DNA of 64,000 nucleotides. It comes from Tritrichomonas musculus. Its lineage: Eukaryota > Parabasalia > Tritrichomonadida > Tritrichomonadidae. The notes below the pieces were generated by a model. That model was given only the letters and a program-made list of their open reading frames with translations. It was not told the DNA's origin and made no database searches. Where the stretch lies: NCBI GenBank assembly GCA_039105265.1, contig JAPFFF010000012.1, positions 3,658,001 to 3,722,000 of the forward strand, written 5' to 3'. Below, in pieces: positions 29,580 through 40,765 of this stretch. The position numbers and the translations under genes are program-made. Every line of letters begins with the position of its first letter. Within the stretch, counting starts at the first letter, position 1.

Positions 29580-30885
29580 AAGGTGTGGAAACTTTTTTCT
29601 CTCTTATGCTTTCATTTCTAACTTTTATAATATATATAATTTCTCATATAAATTATAAACATAAAAAATATTATAATATTTGCTGAAAGAAAATCAAGAT
29701 ATAATAGCATATTTAAATTGAAAGGTTTATGTAATATATTTTTCATATAACATATCAATATTATGCTTTTATCATCATTCAAAAAAGGCTGTAAATGAAT
29801 AATTTTTATATTTTATTTAGCTTTTCTGTGTATAATATTGAAATATTTGATGCAATATCTAAAACATTTGAAGTTTGGGATATATCTTTTGGGAATTATT
29901 TAATATTGATCATGAGGTATCTTTAAAGAATTACTTTTTTTTGTAATTTATGGAATTTTTAAGATTATTATATAGATATTACAATGTATCTTGTGCTTTA
30001 AAGTTTGGAGCTCTAGAGATATTAAATCTCAGATCTTACTTAATTGATCTGATCATTCTAAAAATTAATAAATATACTTAAAACACTTTTTATATATCCT
30101 TACTTTATCTGGTGTTAGTTTATAGTTTCCATTAAAATGATTATATGTGCATTTATATAAGTATTTTTTTTATTTTTTGCTATTTAATTAATTTCTAACA
30201 TATTCTATATATTTTTTTCATAAGATTGCAATTTTATTTAATTTTAAATCATATATTTATATTTTGGGCTTTTTTAAAAATAAACTTTTTGAATGTCTGA
30301 AGTATTATACGTTATTTTTTCAATCAACTTTTTGAAGGTCTGAAGTATTATACGTTATTTTTGATCAACTTTTTGAAGGTCTGAAGTATTATACGTTAAT
30401 TTAGTTGATAAACTTTTTGAATAATTTTGAGAGGAATTTCATATCTCTTTATCTAGCCAGACAATTGATATTTTAAGTGGTGCTAATCGAAAATATAGAC
30501 AATTATGAAATATATATTTTGATTTTTTATAATTCTGTAAGAGAATTTCAAAGAAATTTGAAATTTGGTTAAATTTTGCACATATTTTTTTATTATCTAA
30601 ATCTATAGCCGTCCATTTTTTGTAATTTTAGCTTAAAATATAGGACAATACATTTCATACCTTTTGAGCTTATTTTGTCCCCTAACAATTACTGCATATT
30701 TAGAAAATTAGTAATTTTGATCATTTTTGATATCTCCTTACCAGTAAATTTAATCTGGCCCAAATCATGTCTACCATTATTAATTCATATACTAATCATG
30801 TTGGAATGAATTTTATCTAAATATATGAAATATTCATGATTTTTTCTCTCAAAAAAAATTCAATACTTCAGAGTTTCCACACCTT
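29580..30885. mobile_element. 1.31-kb non-autonomous MULE-type element with 10-bp target duplication
   Basis: The termini AAGGTGTGGAAACT at the left and its complement at the right are flanked by an exact 10-bp duplication TTAAAATCCA (29570-29579, 30886-30895). The subterminal motif CTGAAGTATT at the right end recurs three times in the tandem array at 30283-30420. No coding frame is present. Confidence 0.8.
30283..30420. repeat. Tandem repeat, three units of 41-44 bp
   Basis: The unit begins AACTTTTTGAAGGTCTGAAG and ends TATTATACGTTA plus a variable spacer. Starts are at 30283, 30326 and 30367, with a partial fourth at 30411. It lies inside the MULE-type element, and the CTGAAGTATT core matches that element's right terminus. 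Confidence 0.75.
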
Positions 30886-30895
30886 TTAAAATCCA

Positions 30896-32453
30896 TAAAA
30901 ACATGTAAAAAAAGGCCCAATTGATTTTTTTGAATTCAATACAAATTTTGTATTAAAAAGGATTGCAAAAAACAAAAGCTTTTATCCATCAGAAAACAAA
31001 CTTATAATTATTTAATAATGATGAATAATTTTTTATTGATATTATTTGAGAAAATAAAGTGTTTATGAATTGATAAATTTTTAAAAATCAAAGCCATATA
31101 TTTATAGAGTATGAATTATTATTATTCTGCTGAGCAGTTAGTCTTTTTTTGAATCAGAATATTAGTTTTCTTATGAATAATGACGAAACAAATCGATATA
31201 TTAAAAAAAAAAAAACATTATTATATCTGAATTCATAAATGATACATATATATTCAGTAAATGTGCACATATTTTTTATGATAAATTTCTTAAAAACAAA
31301 CCAATACAACATTCTATTTATATTTTAATGGCCAAAGAAAATTAATCAAAAAGGATATCTTCTTAAGTTAGTTGAATACTAATGCTCTAGTTTTTAATTA
31401 TATATACAATATATGTGGAGAAGTACAAGCTTCTATTTCAAAGTGGATTTCCCATTAATTTATGGCAAATAAGAATAATCAACAGCAATTTCTGGTTTCG
31501 ACAATATTGATCATTTGGTCGGTAACTACTTACAATGATTTTTTATAAGAAATGCAAATTTGTAAATTACAAATTGTAATATATCTTTTCCACTTTTTTC
31601 AAAATTTTAATTCAATTTTTTTTAAAAGTGAAATTGCTCCGACTTTTTCAATAATTTTATTTCAATTCTGAGATTTTTATTCATGTTTAATAATAGAATC
31701 ATTATGTTTATTTAAATTTTCCTTTTCTTTGAATTAAATGAGCACTAAACTAATACTTTTGGTATGTAATAAGTACTATTTCTGATTTTTATAGGATGAT
31801 AAATATTATCATCAAATACCAAAACAAGAACTGAACATAACTGGTAGCAGAACTTTAAGTTTGCAAGATATTTTACTTAAATGTACAAGTTTGTCGGGTG
31901 CTTGCATAATTTAAATCATTATATTGCCAAGAAATTTCTTAGATACACGGTTATCTACAATTTTTTCACCTTAAAACATGATTTTTTGAATGAAATTTAA
32001 AAAATAACTTATGATTAAAGGACTAAAACTACTTTTTTGATATGATTATATGTGTTAATATGGGAGCAATGCTTAGAAAATTGCAGAAACCAATTGGTTG
32101 CTATTGCTTTTGCTTAATCTTTCTTTATATTTTTTAAACATTAATAAATAATAGAAAAATAATTGAATTAAAATTCGGGAAAAAGTGGGGAATTTCCAAT
32201 CTCAATTTAACATTCAAAATTGAAATTATAAAATTTTGAAAGAGGTAAAAACTTCAAAAATTCTTTTTAGAATAATTATTCTTATATTTATACTTTCAAA
32301 AGATAAAAAAAATAGCATAAAATAACTTTTAATAAAAATAATCAACTTTTTCAGTTTATTGATAAGAAAAAGCTGTATATGTTTAATTGAAAAAAATAAA
32401 AAGTGTTTATTTGATTTTGAATGTTGATTGAAATTGATTTTTGGTAAAATTTA
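30896..32453. other. 1.5-kb AT-rich region, no feature seen
   Basis: Homopolymer-rich sequence without a credible frame on either strand and without a recognisable inverted repeat. Confidence 0.4.
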
Positions 32454-34130
32454 ACAGCTCGGAATTACTACTGCAGGCCCATTCAATTTTTTGTCTTCTT
32501 ATGACTGCGATTTGGGATTTTGCTCAAAATTGTCAAATTAAAAATTTTTGATATATAAAAATTTTGAAAAATTTTGCTTTCATTAAAATTTTGAGAAATT
32601 ATAACAAAAAATTCAAAATGCTAACAAAAGCATTCAAAATTAATATAATAATATAAATAAAGTATTCAAAATAATTAAAATAATATAAATAAAATATTCA
32701 AAAAATATATTTCTAAATTGAAAATTTCAGATTAGAATTCAAAATTAATTTATTTTTTCTGTATAATTATTTTTCGATTCTATTTAATTCTTAGTATTTA
32801 ATATACAAATTTTCAATTTGCTTTAAATCAGTAAAAAAGTATGAATTAACTTAATGATAATGTGAACATTAAAAAAAATATTAGAAAGTCATAATAAATA
32901 ACATTTAATATTAAATTCACCATAATTTTAATCAATAACCTCTATTAAGGCAAAAAATAGGTCAATAATAATTGAATTCTTATTACTGTAAACCGCTAAC
33001 TGCAGTAATAACGGCTGCTTTTTCACCTATTTATGGTAAATTTGAATTGAATACCTTATTACTGCAAACCGCTAACTGCAGTAATTGAAACTTTTTGGCC
33101 TTTTTAAAGTCAAATATTTTTGACCTTCAGATTTTATATTTGTATAACAATGAATGATAATTAAATCGAACTTTTTGAGAATAATATTTTTATAAATGAA
33201 TAAATCCAAGTTTTATTTTATCATAATTAAGAGAATGATACGATTTTCAACTAAAGAACACAATTGAAAAAAAATATTAAAATTTTAAATTTTTAAATTT
33301 TGGGAAATCGTAATCGCCCGTAATCGTAATCGCCCGTGGCGGTTTAGGTCAATATTGACCTTGTATCGTACCATAGAAAAAAAAGTCTGGAACTTTTTTG
33401 CACTTTTGCAAAAAAAAGCATGGGTAGCTACTCATGGTTTTTTCTATATAAAAAAATATAAACCGAATATTTTTTTTTTATTAGTCTAAAATCGATATTA
33501 TTATGAGCCTTGGCTTATAAACAAGAAAGGACAAATATTTTATATGCTAATAAAAGTTCTATTGATTACTTTATAACAGAGAAAATCAAAATTTTAATCT
33601 AAATATTATATGAATATTTTATATTGTGTAAACAAATGCACAATCCAAAGGCTTAAAAATAAATATGAAACCGTATTACTCAAAATTAATTAACTACCTT
33701 TTAACTTTAAAAGTATATGATTTCCAATATCAATGATATTGGCGAAAAGTTGGAATTTACGTAATAATATAATCATCAAAATAATAAAATGATGGTGTTA
33801 AAAATATTTGCGCTTTCTTGTTTATATGTGAATGCTCATAATAATATCGATTTTAGACTAATAAAAAAAAATATTCGGTTTATATTTTTTTATATAGAAA
33901 AAACCATGAGTAGCTACCCATGCTTTTTTTTGCAAAAGTGCAAAAAAGTTCCAGACTTTTTTTTCTATGGTACGATACAAGGTCAATATTGACCTAAACC
34001 GCCACGGGCGATTACGATTACGGGCGATTACGATTTCCCTTAAATTTTTAAAAATTTTTGAAAATTTTCAAATTACTCTTTTATTTGCTTATTACTGTAA
34101 AATAACGCAACAGTAATAATTCCGAGCTGT
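32454..34130. mobile_element. Older inverted-repeat element, host of a nested insertion
   Basis: The left end ACAGCTCGGAATTACTACTG and the right end (reverse complement ACAGCTCGGAATTATTACTG) differ at one position. Flanking sequence is similar on the two sides (GTAAAATTTA versus ATAAAATTAA), consistent with an eroded 10-bp duplication and MULE type. Internal copies of TTATTACTG[TC]AAACCGCTAA lie near 32978 and 33057. The element at 33302-34039 is inserted inside it; without that, it would be about 930 bp. Confidence 0.65.
33302..34039. mobile_element. 738-bp foldback MULE-type element, nested
   Basis: It begins GGGAAATCGTAATCGCCC, ends with its complement, and has an exact 9-bp target duplication TTAAATTTT (33293-33301, 34040-34048). 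The inverted repeats are practically identical for about 200 bp, so the copy is young or its arms are kept alike by gene conversion. The first 36 bp match the element at 26019 apart from C/T differences. A 67-codon frame in the loop is not a credible gene. Confidence 0.88.
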
Positions 34131-34827
34131 ATAAAATTAACTAATATGATTGAATCCTAAGGATTCCAGCATCAAAAGTGAAATCACCGATTAATTCAAT
34201 TGAAACTTCTTAAAAAATTAGATTAAAATCAATTTTTCAGAGTAACAATTCAATTATAAAATATTTTTCAAAATAATTTTAAATGCTCATTATAATTATT
34301 TCTATATTATGCAATAAAAGATAAAATCATGATTTCAATTACATATCAGTTCAATAGTTTATATTCAGAAAAATCCTATTCTCTCAATTAAGCTTTGAAA
34401 AAATAAAAATGACCAAAAATTGATAAAAATTATTATCTTTTCATCATAGAAAATTTGATGATGAACTCACCCATTAAGTCCATATATAATATATTTTAAA
34501 AAAATAAAAAATAACATTTGTATAAAAAGATAGAATTCAATTTTTCAAAAACAAAATTTTGATCTTTCAATTTTGAAAGTATTATTTTGATTTCCTTTGA
34601 AAAAAACAAAAATCTAACAGTTTCCCTTTTAAAATTAAAGCAAATCAGTTTTTCAGAAAGGGATTATCTTTTATTCATACAAAAAAAAAAATCATTTAAA
34701 TACTCCTCTGAATTAAATAATAAACAAATACATTCTAATTCAACTTTAAAATGCAGCACTTTAATATTTATGTGATGAAAAAAATAACTGAAAATTTTGC
34801 AATACAAATTAATTAAGAAAAAAATTT

Positions 34828-34844
34828 ATCACAAATTTTGTGAT
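34828..34844. promoter_or_regulatory. Palindrome upstream of the TBC-TLDc gene
   Basis: ATCACAAATTTTGTGAT is an 8-bp inverted repeat around one base, about 55 bp before the start codon and 14 bp before a TCATA Inr candidate. Its position suits a factor-binding site; no function is known. Between 34131 and 34827 the sequence is plain AT-rich. Confidence 0.3.
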
Positions 34845-34857
34845 GAATTTTTAATTT

Positions 34858-34862
34858 TCATA
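34858..34862 (+). promoter_or_regulatory. Inr-like element
   Basis: TCATA about 40 nt before the ATG at 34900. It matches the lineage Inr, though the spacing is longer than for PCNA. Confidence 0.3.
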
Positions 34863-34899
34863 ACATTTTATAAAAAATAATAATTGTGAGGAATTTTTG

Positions 34900-36570
34900 A
34901 TGGATGCATTAGAAACTGCTGATACTAATGAAAACCTTTTATGCCCTGAAGAAATTATAGCCTTAATGAATCAGCAACTTGATCAAACTCAAGAACAGCT
35001 TGCAGCTGAAGACTTACAATGCCCATTTTATCAAGAATGGGATAATGAAGATAAGAACAGGCATATTAGAACACGCAAATTTTCACCTCCCAAAAACAAA
35101 AATAAGCTCTTTAAAACCACTGTAAGAAGCGGAATTGATAATTTGCATCGGGATAACTTTTATCTATTTCTTAGCGGCATTGACCAAACATACAATGAAT
35201 CCAGACAATTTTGGTCTGATGTTGTCAAAATAAACTCCCAACCTCGTTATGGAGACATTGTATCTTTATTTGCTGCACCAGATTATGAACTCGATGTACC
35301 TAAGGAGTATCTCGAAAACCTTCTTACCATTGTTTTAAACCAGAATAAGACCATTGAGTACTCACCGATGATTCCTAGCGTTGCCTCCATATTATCATTA
35401 TATCTCAAACCAGATGTTGCCTATTTTGCATTACAATCAATGATCAACCAAGAGGACAAATATTTCACCAAAACCAAACAAGAATTTGCCATTATGCTTA
35501 AAACGATAGAGCATGTTATTTCCAGCAAATCCAAGTCCTCACTTTGCCAGCATTTAAAGACGTTAAAATTGAGTATCTCAGAAATTTCACTTTTTGTGAT
35601 GCCCTTATTTTTTTCTAAGAAAGTAGACAAACGAGTTTCTCTTACAATCTTTGATGCTTTCATTTATGACGGACGATCGGCACTGATGCGATATGTTGTA
35701 GGAATCCTCTTCTACTTGCGGTCGCGCTTACTCGCCACGATGACTGCCAATGAGTTCATGGAGGCGATCCACAATTACATCACTTCACTTCACAATCCCA
35801 CAGAATTGAATGAACTGATTCACTTCACTTTTTCATTAAGTTTTTCAAAGAGCAAGAAAGTGGTTGCAATTGAGAACAAACTGAAAAAGGAATTGAATTG
35901 TAGTGAACTGATAAACGTCCTCATTTCACCTTTACCAAAAATTGAAGATTTTGACACTTTTCACCAATTTTCACCTTTGTTCAATTCGCCCATTTCTGGT
36001 CGTCACACGTACCACGGGCGACTCACGAACACAATAACCGTCAACAAGATGATAAACATGAACTCAAACACAAATAACGGCCAATTGCTCTCAAATACAC
36101 AATTTTTCAATTTGAAGCAAAAATTCCCAAGTGTATTCAAAAAGTTCAACGCTTATCCGGTCTACTTGATGTCACTTCACGGGACTTCAATGTTATATTT
36201 CTTGGAGAAGGCAAAAAAGTGCCGCATTTCACTCATTGTAATTCAAACAGAGTCCAAGTCAATCGGAGCGGTTATGGAATGCTCTCTCAAAATATGCAAA
36301 AAGAACGGACACATCGGCGGACCTTCGACAACCATTTTTGACCTCTCAAATAACAGCGTCTACAAAAGCTCGCTGAAGAACTCTTACTACGTGAACGTGT
36401 CGCGCGATTCAATATCTATCGGCGGCGGTTCTACTGGATGCGCTATCTACATAAAGGAGTGGTTTAGCGACGTCATTAGCGACTGCTGCGAAACGTTCGA
36501 TTCGCCTTCTTTACTGGACGGCAGGCAGGAGGCTGTGGTTAATATTGAACTGTATAATTTGGCGGTTTGA
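34900..36570 (+). CDS. TBC-TLDc domain protein
   Basis: This 556-residue protein starts at the ATG 34900 (MDALETADTNEN). The middle, from about residue 77, resembles a divergent Rab-GAP TBC domain: VRSGIDNLHRDNFYLFLSG, then LPKIEDFDTF-like helices. I do not see an intact IxxDxxR arginine-finger motif, so GAP activity is doubtful. The C-terminal 170 residues match TLDc: PVYLMSLHGTSMLYFLEKA, SIGAVMECSLK, TTIFDLSNNSVYK, NSYYVNVSRDSISIGGGSTG, ETFDSPSL and VVNIELYNL. The pair is known from TBC1D24/skywalker proteins, which act in vesicle traffic, and TLDc domains bind the V-ATPase and are linked to oxidative-stress resistance. G/C-ending codons rise sharply in the last 600 bp. Confidence 0.8.
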   Translation: MDALETADTNENLLCPEEIIALMNQQLDQTQEQLAAEDLQCPFYQEWDNEDKNRHIRTRKFSPPKNKNKLFKTTVRSGIDNLHRDNFYLFLSGIDQTYNESRQFWSDVVKINSQPRYGDIVSLFAAPDYELDVPKEYLENLLTIVLNQNKTIEYSPMIPSVASILSLYLKPDVAYFALQSMINQEDKYFTKTKQEFAIMLKTIEHVISSKSKSSLCQHLKTLKLSISEISLFVMPLFFSKKVDKRVSLTIFDAFIYDGRSALMRYVVGILFYLRSRLLATMTANEFMEAIHNYITSLHNPTELNELIHFTFSLSFSKSKKVVAIENKLKKELNCSELINVLISPLPKIEDFDTFHQFSPLFNSPISGRHTYHGRLTNTITVNKMINMNSNTNNGQLLSNTQFFNLKQKFPSVFKKFNAYPVYLMSLHGTSMLYFLEKAKKCRISLIVIQTESKSIGAVMECSLKICKKNGHIGGPSTTIFDLSNNSVYKSSLKNSYYVNVSRDSISIGGGSTGCAIYIKEWFSDVISDCCETFDSPSLLDGRQEAVVNIELYNLAV

Positions 36571-37294
36571 TATGTAAACTATTCAAATTTAGGTTTCACC
36601 AGTTTAATATGTTATGTTTTTAGTAATGTATTAAGTTGTATAAAATTATTAGTTATTTTGACATTTGCTATTTTTCCTACTTATTCTTTTTTATATGACT
36701 TTCATTACACAGATTGATCAATGATAGGTAGGCCTTATTTTTTTTACATCACAAATACTATAAACGTCTTTTTAACGTATTTTTTCATAAAATAACGATT
36801 TTTTGATTTGTAGTATCAATGAAACTTTTTGAATACGAATAAATTTTTTTAAATTTTATGAAGAATCAAAAATAATATTATTTAATTTGAAAAACATTTT
36901 ACTATTTTATCTTTTTATTTTTAAATTATTTAAAACATTTTTAATATAAAAAAATAATTGTAGATCAAGATAAAAAAAAAAACTAATACCCGTTCCGCGC
37001 TTTAATTCGAATAGTTCGTTATTTTGGTTTACTTAACGATTCTTTTTATTTTTTGTTAACTGGTTATTATTTTTAACAAAAAAAGAAAAATAATAAATTA
37101 AAAGAAATCTGATATATTTAACTTTATTTTTTAAAATCGATTTTGACATATTATTACATATTTATTTATTGTTTCTTCATAGATAAAAAAATGACAAATT
37201 TTATTTGGTCACTTTTTTTCAGTTTCAAACTACACTCCATCACGCTTTTAAGCTAATCTTTCTATTCCTTACGCCAGCCATTTTAATTTTTATA

Positions 37295-37500
37295 CCAGAT
37301 TTGCAAAACTTTTCCTATTTCATTCCAATTTTTCTCAATCTTACTAATTCTTGGTCTTATCTTTCTTAATGCTGATAACTCGTACTCCATTCTTTCATAG
37401 TTTTGTTCCGATTTCATTCCAATTTTTCTCAATCTTACTAATTCTTGGTCTTATCTTTCTTAATGCTGATAACTCTTATACCAGATTTGCAAAAATTGGA
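37295..37500. repeat. Tandem duplication, unit about 96 bp
   Basis: The block starting ATTTCATTCCAATTTTTCTC and ending TTAATGCTGATAACTC occurs at about 37318-37384 and 37414-37474, and ATACCAGATTTGCAAAA brackets the pair near 37290 and 37477. Confidence 0.7.
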
Positions 37501-37845
37501 ATGAAATGCCATTTTTTCTAATTTTTATAGCAATATTTCTTAATATTTCTCAAACATCTGCTCTCTCATCCATTTTTTTCAAAAATTAGGTAAAATATTT
37601 GAATCTCAGTTTTTTTTAAGACTTAATTTCAATTTTCATATTGAAAAATGATTAAGATATTATTACAACTCAGAATTTTTCACACTATCTTAATTTCTTG
37701 CTTAGAATTTTCAAAAGATTGTGATTTTTCTTCTCAATTTCAAGCATGATGACTTTTTCTCACTAAAAATGCTTTAAAATCACCAACAAATTGTTATAAT
37801 TTCTTATTATTATCATTTTTCCTTTATTTTAATTAATTCAATACT

Positions 37846-37903
37846 ATAAAAATTCAATGCAATACGATAAAAATTCAATGCAATACGATAAAAATTCAAT
37901 GCG
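37846..37903. repeat. Short tandem repeat, three units of about 21 bp
   Basis: The unit ATAAAAATTCAATGCAATAC is repeated three times with minor changes. Confidence 0.7.
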
Positions 37904-39202
37904 ATTTAATCGTTTTTTAAGCTGGAAAAAACTTGAAATTAAATCATTGAATTATTCTCCTTTTATCTTCTACAAAGATTAAATATACAATTATTAATAT
38001 TATTTTTAATGTAATATAGCTTTTTTATCATGCAAACCTTTTTATTCAAAAAATACTTCATATTATTATTTACTCAGATCAAACAAATTAAACAATATCC
38101 AATCATTTCTCAGCTTATTAATTTTTGCCAATAGTCTAATTTCTGTCCAACATCAATCTAATAGCAAATAATTTCATTTAACATTCATCAAAAAATAAAA
38201 AAGTTCTAAAACATGGATAAATTAATTTTTACAATACGATTAATAACAAAAACGTCGAGAATTATCTCCTATGCCTTATAGTTTTTTCAGAATTTTTTCA
38301 ATATTATACTATTTTACAACTTTTTGCCTGAGAATGCATTTTTGAACCCAATATTTATATTTATAATTGAAAAAATCTTTTATATATGAACCGAAAGTTC
38401 CAAAATATACTAATGGTATCGAGATCTGATCATCAATATTTGAATGGAAAAAAATTCAACCTTTATTGAGTATCAATATAAATAATTATTTTATCAATGA
38501 TGAATAATCCATTGGAAAGTTTCAAATATCATCTATTCTTTGACATAATATTAAAGCATTAAAATTTCTACCATCTCCTTTTTTCTTTATATTTTAAATA
38601 TTTAAATACTTGAAACTATAGCTAATATATATTATGTTTAATAATGAAAATATTTATTTGTTCCTGGGATATAAATGATTTAAACTTTTTATACGTTTTT
38701 TCCATTCAATTTTTTCTCAGAAATGCTTTCAATTTTTTATACGTTAAAAAAGCATTCAAAAAAATAACGAACTATTCGAATTAAAGCGCGGAACGGGTAT
38801 CGAGAAACATTTTTTAATATACAATTGTAAATACAAAAAACAAGGCTTAATGATAGGTCGACCAAAATAACGTATTTGTCAAAAACATAAGGCCAAATTT
38901 TTTTTAATATATAAAATAAAAACACTTGAAACTTCCCAAACTTATATATTTGTTTCATGATCATATGATTAAGAAAATATCTAAATTTTGTGTGTATTCT
39001 GTAGTTTTTATCATCATTTTTTTTTGAAATTGGAATTTTTTCTGAGGATTTTCCACTTTTTGAATTACTCTCTCAAAAGTACAACTATTCTAAAATTAAA
39101 CCTTTAAAATAATTATATCATGTTATTTTATATATTAACATTGAAACAATATGAAAAATGTTTCGATTTTTATTGGATTCCACTTTGATCGGCGAATCAC
39201 CA

Positions 39203-39976
39203 TATGGCTGGTTGCAGAAAAGTTCATCGTCAACTAGCTCATGGTGGTATTGGCACTGCTGACTCTCTTGAAAAAAGAGGTCCATCAACATTTCCAGAAT
39301 TAATTCAAGGATTAACTACTGCTGAAGTCGAAAGGCTGCTGTTTTAACTAAAAAGGCTGGCGCTGCTGGCGCTCAAATTCACTCATCTCACGGATATTTA
39401 TATTCAACTTTTTTATCTCCATTCTACAACCGCAGAAACGACAAATGCGGAGGATCCCTTGATGGAAGAGCCAGAATAGTAGCAGAAACATCCGGAGCAA
39501 TCAGAAAAAGTTGCGGTCCTGACTTTTCAGTTTTAATTAAGATGAACGCAAATAATTTCCTCCATGGAGGAATGACCCCAGATCTTGCATCACGGTATGT
39601 TAATATTTTAAAGAACAAAAATAACTTGTTCGAAATATAACGCGGATTAAATAATTTCATATCAACAATCAGACCAGCTCCAATCAGAAAAATCGTCAAA
39701 TACACATATGGACACAAATTTGAAGAAGGCTACAATCTTTCATATGCTGAACAAATTAAACGCGGTAATCCCGATACTATTATTGCATCTGTTGGTGGCT
39801 TCAGAACAGTTTCCATGATGGAAGATGCAATTAAAAAAGTCGATATGGTCTCTCTTTCTCGTCCACTTATAAGAGAGCCAGATTTGGTAAAAAAGATTCT
39901 TGAGAATAAAACAACTAAGTCAGCATGCATCTCGTGCAGCCACTGCCTAATCTACATGAATCAAAATCCTCTTTGA
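39203..39976 (+). pseudogene. Old Yellow Enzyme/NADH:flavin oxidoreductase pseudogene
   Basis: Recognisable blocks run in family order across shifting plus-strand frames: RKVHRQLAHGG (FMN-site QLxHGGR region), KAGAAGAQIHSSHGYL, FLSPFYNRRNDKCGGSLDGR, FSVLIKMNANN, SYAEQIKRG, IASVGGF, VSLSRPLIREPDLV and the iron-sulphur-type ISCSHC end. HSSHGYL...FLSPFYN.R.D..GGS is diagnostic of bacterial-type OYE-like enzymes. The N-terminal part of the TIM barrel is missing, and the frame changes at least near 39330 and 39600, with an in-frame stop after LFEI. It is a decayed gene; the intact relatives reduce enones or enoate-type substrates with NAD(P)H. A bacterial origin by gene transfer is plausible but not shown. 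The 38800-39200 flank holds nothing further. Confidence 0.8.
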
Positions 39977-40154
39977 GCGATATGCGATTACCCATAAAAT
40001 TTTTAATTCGTTAATAAATAGTAAAATTCAAAATTTTTATTGAATATTTTATTTTCACCTTATTTTCACCTTTTTCAATTGAAAGGTAATTTTATGTTTC
40101 ATTTCTATTTAAAGCAAAAATTATTTTTTATTTTATTTTTTATAATATATAGTG

Positions 40155-40741
40155 CAGGGATGGCTACCGAGATCAGTTTTTACCGTTTACCGGAATGCTA
40201 CTGGTAAGCAGTAAATACTGGTATTTTTTTTGGAGTATTAAGTATATACCGGTAAATACGTTTAAAATAACCGCCGGTAAAAATTTCGTACCGATTTTTT
40301 TCATAAAAGTAGTAAAATGTATTTTTTTATGATTACTGGTAATTACCGGTAATTCCATATTGATACAATAATTATAATTTTTAGTTAAAATTTTAAGCTA
40401 TGACATTGAATATTTTTTTAGGCTTAAGATAATTAAATATAAAATAGAATTTATATAATGAAATAAATTAAAATTATATAATGAAACTGGTATTCTAATT
40501 TGACATTATAACAAGCATCAAACATATTTAATTTAGAATGATTTTTTGAAAAGTATGTTATAATATCATCAAAAAATAAATACCGATGTTTTACTGAAAG
40601 CTTCACTTCATTCCCGGTAACATTTCTCCCGGTAAATCGGTAAGTGTACTGGTATTACCATATACTGGCAGTTTTAAATGTAATACTGGTACGGTAGAGA
40701 ACGTTTAAATGTTTACCGATTAGTATCGGTAACCATCCCTG
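40155..40741. mobile_element. 587-bp hAT-type MITE
   Basis: The termini CAGGGATGGCTACCGA and TCGGTAACCATCCCTG (one mismatch) are flanked by a perfect 8-bp duplication ATATAGTG (40147-40154, 40742-40749), as expected of hAT transposons. The interior has many short motifs of the type ACCGGTAA in both directions. No coding frame. Its right target duplication ends 16 bp before the stop codon of the convergent glycine-rich gene. Confidence 0.9.
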
Positions 40742-40765
40742 ATATAGTGAATCAATTGAACTTTT

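Larger units (their letters stand above)
36989..38796. mobile_element. 1.8-kb TA-flanked inverted-repeat element (mariner-like, non-autonomous)
   Basis: Inverted repeats of about 37 bp begin CCCGTTCCGCGCTTTAATTC at the left, and the right end matches exactly in reverse complement. TA flanks both ends (36987-36988, 38797-38798). The termini are far more GC-rich than the interior. No transposase frame is present. Two tandem repeats lie inside (37295-37500, 37846-37903). Confidence 0.75.

Noticed and set aside
33789-33992. 67-codon frame in the centre of the nested foldback element
   Set aside because: It lies in the loop and arm of an inverted-repeat element and reads non-specific, AT-derived residues.
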